Shown here in pieces: positions 56,862-64,000 of a DNA stretch of 64,000 bases. The stretch is from Taudactylus pleione. Its lineage: Eukaryota > Chordata > Amphibia > Anura > Myobatrachidae. Numbering within the stretch: the stretch's first letter is position 1; each line of letters starts with the position of its first letter. A program made the position numbers and the translations under genes. The DNA lies in assembly GCA_031769625.1 (NCBI GenBank), contig JAUIMM010000688.1, forward strand, positions 1,121,001-1,185,000, written 5' to 3'. A model generated the notes under the pieces. It was not told where the DNA came from. It saw only the letters and a program-made list of their open reading frames with translations, and searched no databases.

Positions 56862-57053
56862 CTCTCCAGTCAACAGATGAATGATCTTGTTGCTGAGTTC
56901 TAGAATCTTCTGATCATTGCTGCTCTCATGTATCAGTGAGTAAGGAGGAGGCTCCATTATGCCGATCTGGGTTCGACTCAATCCTACTGACACGTCAGGA
57001 CGGCGGCTTGCTCTCACACACTTGCCAGACGTCTCCTTCACTACTGAGTAATC
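56862..57053 (-). CDS. Gene 2 exon 2: second leader exon
   Basis: A 192-bp exon encoding 64 residues, DYSVVKETSGKCV through EPPPYSLIHESSND to IIHLLTGE. Acceptor TATCAATACACAG lies just above 57053 and the donor is GAG|GTGACT at 56862/56861. Both ends are phase 0. The intron start after it is one unexpanded copy of the 66-bp unit that is amplified in gene 3, including the TGACTG string at both ends of that unit. Confidence 0.88.
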
Positions 57054-57123
57054 CTGTGTATTGATAGAGACCACTATAGGAGATGTATATCTAGTCATAT
57101 TTTACAGATCAACCTTGCTATTA

Positions 57124-58355
57124 GTAAGATGTGATGTCACTATGATGTTCCCAGCATTCCCCACTCAGGTTCCTCACATAATGACTCAATTCTCAAGGCA
57201 GATAGAGATAAAGGTGATGTCACTGTGACTCTCCCAGACTATATAACCTCCCCAGTACGGGCCCTGTGTTAGAGATAGGGATATGACACTCATAGACTCC
57301 ATCGCCTAGTCCTTAAGCTGGCCACACATCTAAAGATTATCTGTCCAACCAGCCAACTAGCTGATTGGTTGGAATGAAAATCTGGTAAGGAATACAATCA
57401 GCAATTTGCTCCCAAACGCTGGAAAATGGACCAAAACTGTTGTTCGAACAAATAGTTTAGATCAAACATGTAACAAACTTGTCTGACAACCATTTACATC
57501 TGTTTTCTGGCATTTAGGAGCAAATTGCTGATCATCAGTTACTCCCATACGTTACCAGATTTTCATTCCAACTAATCAACAAGTTGGCAGGTTGGATGTA
57601 AGTTGGTCTAGTGTGTGGCCAGCTTTAGTCAGGTGCCTGTGTTAATAATAGAGATAATAGTGATGTCACTGTGACACTCCCAGACTCCCCTCACCTCCCC
57701 AGTCAGGTCCATGTGTTAGTAATAGGGATAAGAGTGATGTCACTGTGACACTCCTAGCCTCCCCTCACCTCCCCAGTTAGGTCCATGTGTTAGTAATAGG
57801 GATAAGAGTGATGTCACTGTGACACTCCTAGCCTCCCCTCACCTCCCCAGTCAGGTCCATGTGTTAGTAATAGGGATAAAAGTGATGTCACTGTGACACT
57901 CCTAGCCTCCCCTCACCTCCCCAGTCAGGTCCATGTGTTAGTAATAGGTATAAGAGTGATGTCACTGTGACACTCCCAAGTTCCCGCACCTCCCCAGTCA
58001 TGTCCCTGTGTTAGTAATAGAGATAATAGTGATGTCACTGTGACACTCCTAGCCTCCCCTCACCTCCCCAGTCAGGTCCATGTGTTAGTAATAGGTATAA
58101 GAGTGATGTCACTGTGACACTCCCAAGTTCCCGCACCTCCCCAGTCATGTCCCTGTGTTAGTAATAGAGATAATAGTGATGTCACTGTGACACTTTCACA
58201 ATCCCTCACCTCCCCAGTCAGGTCCCTCTATTAATAATATAGAAAAGAGTGATGTCACTGTAATACTCCCAGAACCCCTCACCTCCCCAGTCAAGTTTCT
58301 GTGTTACTAATAGAGATAAGAGTGATGTCACTGTGACTTTCCCAGAACCTCTCAC
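57124..58355. repeat. About 74-bp minisatellite repeating the gene 2 exon 1 splice donor, split by a MITE
   Basis: Read on the minus strand, each unit carries an exon-like end (TGACTGGGGAG), a donor GTGAGG and the intron text GTGTCACAGTGACATCACTC. About ten good units lie at 57640-58355 and two decayed ones at 57124-57310; a palindromic MITE separates them. Core and donor correspond to those of the gene 1 exon 1 array, but the unit length differs. Confidence 0.9.
57315..57625. mobile_element. Palindromic MITE (family F) inside the donor array
   Basis: Ends AAGCTGGCCACACATCTAAAG and CTAGTGTGTGGCCAGCTT; inner arms AACCAGCCAACTAGCTGATTGG and complement. A second copy (58855 onward) is split by the LINE and ends near 61318. 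Confidence 0.8.
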
Positions 58356-58430
58356 CTCTCCATGCAGCAGACTGATGAAATCCAGGGTAAGAGTTAATAT
58401 TCTCTCTGTCATATGAAGGTCGTCGTCCAT
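58356..58430 (-). CDS. Gene 2 exon 1: start exon
   Basis: ATG at 58430 opens 25 codons, MDDDLHMTERILTLTLDF then ISLLHGE, ending at GGAGAG|GTGAGAGG (58356/58355). This is the standard first leader exon with the MTERIL core. It ends phase 0 and joins exon 2 at 57053. The donor seeds the array that fills the intron. An upstream untranslated exon is expected but was not identified in 58431-58850. Confidence 0.85.
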
Positions 58431-58849
58431 TCTCAGTTAGTCAGATAGACTCTCTACAGTTCTTTCTACCTTATGGATGGACTTCAACTTCACCAGGATC
58501 CACAGATCAATCTATAAATGGACTCATTTATATTAGCATATAAAGTTTTAGTTTTGTAAAAAGCCTGCCCCTAACCAACTAATAAAGATACGTATCCTAT
58601 GAGGCACTCCTAGTAGAGTATCAGCTCTTGTAGTTTGTTCCTAGTGGATTATTGCTACTGGCATAGTGTTCATTTCTAAAGCGTTTCGAGACAGACTGGG
58701 AAGAGACCAGCGTTTAACCAACACCGCTTCACTATCTCTAACCAGCTATTATGCTGGTAAAAGGACACATTTCCCTCAGGAGTTCTTTAGATCTTGAAGG
58801 TAACCAAGTTGGAAACAAAACAATATGTATTTTATGTAAATAAAGTTAA

Positions 58850-61320
58850 GCCGGCCACACATCTAAAAATTATCGTTCCAACCAACTAGTTGACTGATTG
58901 GAACAAAAATCTAGTACTATATGGGAGAAAATGACAGTCAGCGTTTTGCTCCCAAATGATGGAAAACGGATGTTCCGACAAGTTGGTTAGATCAAACGGA
59001 ATTATCTAAACTTGTCTGAATGTCTGTTTTCGTCCACTGTCCGTGGTTTGGGAGCAAATGCCCGATTGTAGTTTGCTCCTATTATTATTAATGTATAATC
59101 ATTTATTTATATGGCACCTTACAAAGTACATAAACAAAAAGTTGACCAGTGACTTACAGTACAATACAAAACAGTGCAGGACAAGGACATGGATAATATA
59201 CATTGCTACATTGGCGACCATAACACCCACATAAGCAGCAGAGCATAAGCAACCCTAGTGCCCTAGTGAGGAGTAAGAAGTAGATGAAAGTAATGTAAGG
59301 AGAAGCACAAGAGGGTAGAGGGCCCTGCTCATAAGAGCTTACATTCTAAAAGGGAGGGGCAGACAAACAGGCGTCACACAGATGGGGTAGACAGGGAGGA
59401 AGGAACATGTAGCAGCAAGTCAGGATGAGAGCTGGAAGGCATTAATTAAGTAGTGGGTCTTGAGAGTCCGTTTGAATGATTGTAGAGAGGGAGAGAGTTC
59501 CAGAGGTGGAGAGCAGCACGTGCAAAATCGAGGAGGTGGGAGAGGGAGGAAGTAATCAGTTGGCATGAAAGGCAGCGTGCATCTGCTGAACGAAGAGGGT
59601 GGACAGGAGAGTGAAGGGAGATGAGATCAGAGATATAAATGGATGAGGGCTTTGTAAGAGTGTGAGATTCTTAAATTGGGTTCTGAAAGGGAAGGGGAGT
59701 CAGTGGAGGGCTTGTAGAAGAGGGGAGGAAGATGTAGAGCTTTTGGAGAGGAAGATGAGCCGAGCAGCAGCACTGAGGACAGACTGAAGAGAAGAGAGAT
59801 GGGATTTGGGGAGGCCAGACAGGAGGAGGTTACAGTAATCCAATCTGGAGATGACCAGTGAGTGTATGAGGGTTTTAGGGTTTTAGTAGCATCCTGGGTG
59901 AGATAGGGCCTGATCTTGGAAATATTTTTGAGATTGAAACGACAGGACTGCGAGAGGTTCTGGATATGTGGTTTGAAGGAGAGGGATGAGTCCAAAATAA
60001 CTCAAATACAGCACACTTTTGGGCAAGATGAGATAGTTGTGCCATCAATTGATAAAGAAATAGTGGGAAGTGAGGTTATGTGGGAGGGTGGGAAGATGAT
60101 CAGCTCAGACATATTAAGTTTAAGAAATCGCTGGGACATCTAGGAAGAGATAGTAGAGAGATAGTTGGAGATACGAGTCAGTAGAGAGGGGGAGAGATCA
60201 AGGGAGGAGAGGTACATCTGAGTATCCTCAGCATAGAGATTATATTGGATGTCAAAGGAGCTGATGAGTTCACCTAGAGAGGACATATAGAGGGAGAATA
60301 GGAGGGGTCCAAAAACAATATTGGATAACACCTACTGTAAGAGGCTATGGGAGGGGGGGGAGGAGTCATGAGAGGATACAGAGAAGGATTGGACAGAGAG
60401 GTAGGAGGACAGCCAGGAGAGGGTAGTGTCACAAAGACCATGGGAGTGAAGGATTTGCAGCAGGAGATGGTGGTCCACAGTGTCGAAAGCAGCAGAGAGA
60501 TCAAGGAGAACGAGCAGAGAGTAGTGGCCCTTGGATGTGGGTGCTGCTGATTTTCGTGAGGGCAGTTTCAGTGGAGTGGAGAGAATGGAAGCCAGAATGA
60601 AAAGGGTCAAGGAGGGAGTGGGAGGAAAGAAAGGCGGTAAGGTGGTTGTAAATAATATGCTCAAGGAGTTTGGAGGCAAAAGGGAGGCGAGAGATGGGAC
60701 GATAGTAAGAGAGAATGTTTGGCTCAAGGGTAGGTTTTTTTAAGAATGGGGGAAACAAGGGCATGCTTGAATGCAAAAGGGACAGTGTCTAATGAGCGGG
60801 AGAGATTAAGGAGGTGGGCAAGATGGAAGCAGGCAGAAGGAGAGAGGTAGCGGAGAAGACGGGAGGGGATAGGGTCACGACTTCCTCTCCAGATACAGGG
60901 GAGAAGGATGTTAGAGTCGGTAAAGTGCATGGGGAGCGGTGATCCAGGAAAGGAGGAGGTGGAGAGCTGGGAGACTGTTTGGATATGATGTATCAATTTT
61001 AGACGTAAAGTAGGTAGCAGAGTCAAGGGCAGAGAGCGAAGAGGGGAGACGAGGAGGGGGTGGCCAGAGGAGGGAATTGAAGGTGGTAAAGAGACGCTGG
61101 GGATTTGAGGACTGGGAGGAGGTGAGGTTCTAGAAATATGACTGACTGTTCAGAGAGGGAAAGGGCAGCACTGTAGGATGAGAGCATAACTTTCAAATGG
61201 AGAAAATATGCCTGGCTTAGAGCGTGATGATCTCCACTGTCACCATTACTAGATCTTTCTTCCAACCAGACAACTAGTTGGCTGGTTGGAACGATAATCT
61301 TTAGATGTGAGTCCAACTTA
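58850..61320. mobile_element. Family F MITE split by a LINE insertion
   Basis: Left part 58850-59075 (AAGCCGGCCACACATCTAAAA) and right part 61250-61315 (GGAACGATAATCTTTAGATGTG) belong to one palindromic element; the LINE at 59085-61235 lies between them, so the LINE came later. Confidence 0.6.
59085..61235 (-). pseudogene. Degenerate L2/CR1-like LINE (reverse transcriptase remnant)
   Basis: Minus-strand pieces include [76 protein letters not shown] and MSQRFLKL-like text, i.e. RT blocks of a non-LTR element in several broken frames. The 3' end is near 59085-59110 with a short (ATT)n tract. It is the same family as 23535-25210 but longer and slightly better preserved. Confidence 0.85.
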
Positions 61321-62299
61321 ACACTCCGAATCTATAAATCACACATTAAAAAATGCCAGGTGAGATACCATGACTAAAGTCCCAGGTACCAACTGCTATC
61401 AGGCAGGATAACGTAGGGGTCCAACACAAAGTCCAAGGACCAAGAATAAATCCAAGGGTCTTCACAGCAATATAATACATAGCAGAATACATCACAGAGT
61501 CCTTCCATAAGTAGAAAAACCATCTGGGAAGGGGACACACTACCAGGTTCCATCCCCTTTTTCCTACTCCAAGTGTCCGGCTAGGTCCTGCTCCTGAAAG
61601 TCTACTGGGAACCAAAGTTTAACAATAGATGGTAACCACAGGAAACAATTAGGCTGTAATCTACTCTTTGCCCGATTACTTCTCACTGCTTTGCTAATTA
61701 ACCAGAGTTGCTTCTACAGTCAAATGTCTATGTTTCCTCATAGGGACTTCCGGGGACCTGTTAGAATATAATTTTTACATAGGGAACCCACCTGGCAACA
61801 TTTAAAAACAGTTACTAATGGATGTCTTGTAAATGAATCGATTCAAATGTAACTTTTATTACAAAAACTGTGTGGACACTATGGTCTTGCATAAAAAATA
61901 ATAATGGGGATTGTAATCCCACACGTGATTTGTTCCCAATTGCTATCAGAACTCAATGCTCTTATGATAAGAGTGCTGTATTGGATATTGCAACTGTATA
62001 TAATTACTGCAAAAAAGGTAATGACAAAATATATAACTCTATTACTTATTTTTATTGATCTAGCGATATAGTATGGCCAGAGGTGTAGCGTGTGGCCAGG
62101 GTGCGTGCTACGGCGCCCCCCCAGTGTGCCAGGGAGGAGGCGTGTCCAGCATGTGGGGTTAAATTAGAGGGAAATAAAAATAAACATTAGGGGCAGTATC
62201 GAATTGGGGTATGGAGGGCTAGATATATATTCCAATTTCACTAATAAAATTGAGTGTGTACGCAATAAAAATACACCTTACCTATATGGTGGTTTCTCA
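61321..62299. other. Intergenic sequence without gene
   Basis: No exon found. 62080-62170 resembles a repeat end (CCAGAGGTGTAGCGTGTGGCC). Confidence 0.45.
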
Positions 62300-63200
62300 G
62301 CAACACCAGCCCCCTGTCACCCCAGCCCCCTTGTCACACCAGCCCTACTGTCACACCACCCTAATGTCACACCACCCTACTGTCACACCAGCCCCTTTGT
62401 CACACCAGCCCCTTTGTCACACCAGCCCCTTTGTCACACCAGCCCCTTTGTCACACCAGCCCCTTTGTCACACCAGCCCCTTTGTCACACCAGCCCCTTT
62501 GTCACACCAGCCCCTTTGTCACACCAGCCTACTGTCACACCTCCCTACTGTCACACCAGCCCCCTTGTCACACCACCCTACTGTCACACCAGCCCCGTCA
62601 CACCACCCTACTGTCACACCAGCCCTATATCACACCACCCTACTTTAACACCAGCCCCCTTGTCACACCAGCCCCGTCACACCAGCCCCCTGTCACACCA
62701 GCCCCCTGTCACACCAGCCCCCTGTCACACCAGCCCCCTGTCACACCACCCTACTGTTACACCAGCCCCCTTGTCACACCAGCCCCTGTCACACCAGCCC
62801 CCTTGTCACACCAGCCCCCTGTCACACCAGCCCCCTGTCACACCAGCCCCCTTGTCACACCAGCCTACTGTTACACCAGCTCCCTGTCACACCAGCCCTC
62901 TGTCACACCACCCTACTGTCACACCAGCCCCCTGTCACACCAGCCCCCTGTCACACCAGCCCCGTCACACCAGCCTATTGTCACTCCAGCCCCCTTGTCA
63001 CTCCAGCCCCCTTGTCACTCCAGCCCCCTTGTCACTCCAGCCCCCTTGTCACTCCAGCCCCCTTGTCACTCCAGCCCCCTTGTCACTCCAGCCCCCTTGT
63101 CACTCCAGCTCCATTGCACTACCCCCTCTGTCACACCAGCCCCCATCACACCTCCCCCCTGACACACCAGCCCCCTTTCTCTTCAGCCCCGTCACTCCAG
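62300..63200. repeat. 15-17 bp minisatellite CACACCAGCCCCYTTGT
   Basis: More than fifty short units (CACCAGCCCCCTTGTCA and CACCACCCTACTGTCA variants; CTCCAGCCCCCTTGTCA in the right part from 62980). Pro/Thr/Ser-rich open frames result from the repeat. Confidence 0.9.
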
Positions 63201-63424
63201 CCAACACCTCCAGCCCCCACTGACTTACCTTCTCTTCAGTGTCCATGCTCCTCTTTCTGCTCCTCGGTGCGGCGTGGAGAGAGACGTGAGGGTGGGTGAG
63301 CCGTGCATGTGCAGAAGGCACATGTTGGTGGTCACGCTAGGATCTAGTGCCCATCGGCTGTTGGGTGACTGTAAAATAGTTTGTCCTACTTTTTCTGCAG
63401 TAATTATATATTGCTGCAGCATGA

Positions 63425-64000
63425 CAATAGCCAATACAGCACTCTTCCCATGAGAACAGCCAATACAGCACTCTTCCCATGAGAACAGCCAATACAGCAC
63501 TCTTCCCATGAGAACAGCCAATACTAGTGTTCATTCTAGCACTCTGCACCTGTCAGAACCCATGCAGTTCCACTTTCCTGCCTGGGATGTTGCTCACTCC
63601 TCTTGTGCATCTAGCACACTCTGGTATGTATCCGAGCAGTTTGTTGCATCAGCTGAGTGTGCTAGAAGCATAAGAGCAGAGAATGACAACCCAGGCAGGA
63701 AAGAGGAACTGCACAGGTTGTGACAAGTGCAAGGAGCTAGCAGCTAATACAGCACTCTTCCCATGAGAACAGCCAATAACATCACTCTTCCCATGAGAAC
63801 AGCCAATCACATTACTCTTCCCATGAGAACAGCCAATCACATTACTCTTCCCATGAGAACAGCCAATCACATTACTCTTCCCATGAGAACAGCCAATCAC
63901 ATTACTCTTCCCATGAGAACAGCCAATCACATTACTCTTCCCAGGAGAACGACCAATACAGCACTCTTCCCAGGAGAACGACCAATACAGCACTCTTCCC
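63425..64000. repeat. 30-bp minisatellite, split by a palindromic MITE and running off the right edge
   Basis: Units of CAGCACTCTTCCCATGAGAAC plus AGCCAATA; about four units at 63425-63530 and about nine at 63745-64000, where CACATTACTC variants dominate. The MITE at 63536-63740 interrupts it. Confidence 0.88.
63536..63740. mobile_element. Palindromic MITE (family G)
   Basis: Ends CTAGCACTCTGCACCTGTC and GACAAGTGCAAGGAGCTAG; inner arms TTCCTGCCTGGGATGTTG / CAACCCAGGCAGGAA. The other copy is nested at about 14503-14730. Confidence 0.8.

Noticed and set aside
62204..63223. Pro/Thr-rich frame of 339 codons, mucin-like
   Set aside because: Low-complexity 15-17 bp repeat open in several frames; no signal peptide or flanking exon.
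1..64000. tRNA or rRNA genes
   Set aside because: No A-box/B-box pair with a cloverleaf or rRNA core sequence was recognised by eye; a tRNA or rRNA scan would be needed to exclude them.

Overview
The window reads as nuclear DNA of a frog or toad (anuran amphibian). The evidence is: spliced genes for C2H2 zinc-finger proteins with the frog-type leader exons (a MTERIL...LTGE first exon, a DYTVVKK...LLTGE second exon, a short KRAB-like third exon and one large finger exon), finger-associated acidic repeats of the kind known from Xenopus, a complete DIRS-type tyrosine-recombinase retrotransposon, Tc1/mariner elements with long inverted repeats, L2/CR1-like LINE remnants and dense nested palindromic MITEs. 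Nothing prokaryotic, viral or organellar was seen.

Layout. Gene 3 (minus strand, partial): exon 1 at 3425-3499, exon 2 at 2733-2924, continuing off the left edge through a 2.7 kb array of 66-bp repeats. The space between gene 3 and gene 1 holds a decayed 50-60 bp tandem array, split by the DIRS element (4571-10514), and a GC-rich stretch with two ETS-type motifs (12.72-12.91 kb) that looks like a promoter plus non-coding first exon. Gene 1 (plus strand, complete): exons 15255-15335, 19188-19385, 20038-20116 and 26002-27485; phases agree and give 613 aa with six fingers. From 27.5 to 46.3 kb there are nested transposons, a 45-bp minisatellite (41.4-43.6 kb), one broken dispersed-family pseudogene and one unidentified candidate exon (37060-37220). 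Gene 2 (minus strand, complete): exons 58356-58430, 56862-57053, 56703-56775 and 46491-47668, giving 505 aa with six fingers; its 9 kb intron 3 holds two Tc1 elements, two minisatellites and a second unidentified candidate exon on the opposite strand. From 58.5 kb to the right edge are a LINE copy, 15-bp and 30-bp tandem repeats and MITEs.

The most striking pattern is that all three zinc-finger genes have a minisatellite that starts exactly at a leader exon's 5' splice site. Each repeat unit copies the end of the exon, the GAG|GT donor and the start of the intron, so each gene carries about ten to more than fifty tandem copies of its own splice donor (66-bp units in gene 3 exon 2, 52/61-bp units in gene 1 exon 1, about 74-bp units in gene 2 exon 1). 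A second unusual item is a roughly 540-bp mobile element, present twice, that is a chain of about ten separate hairpins rather than one palindrome. All functions are inferred from sequence reading alone; no database search was run.
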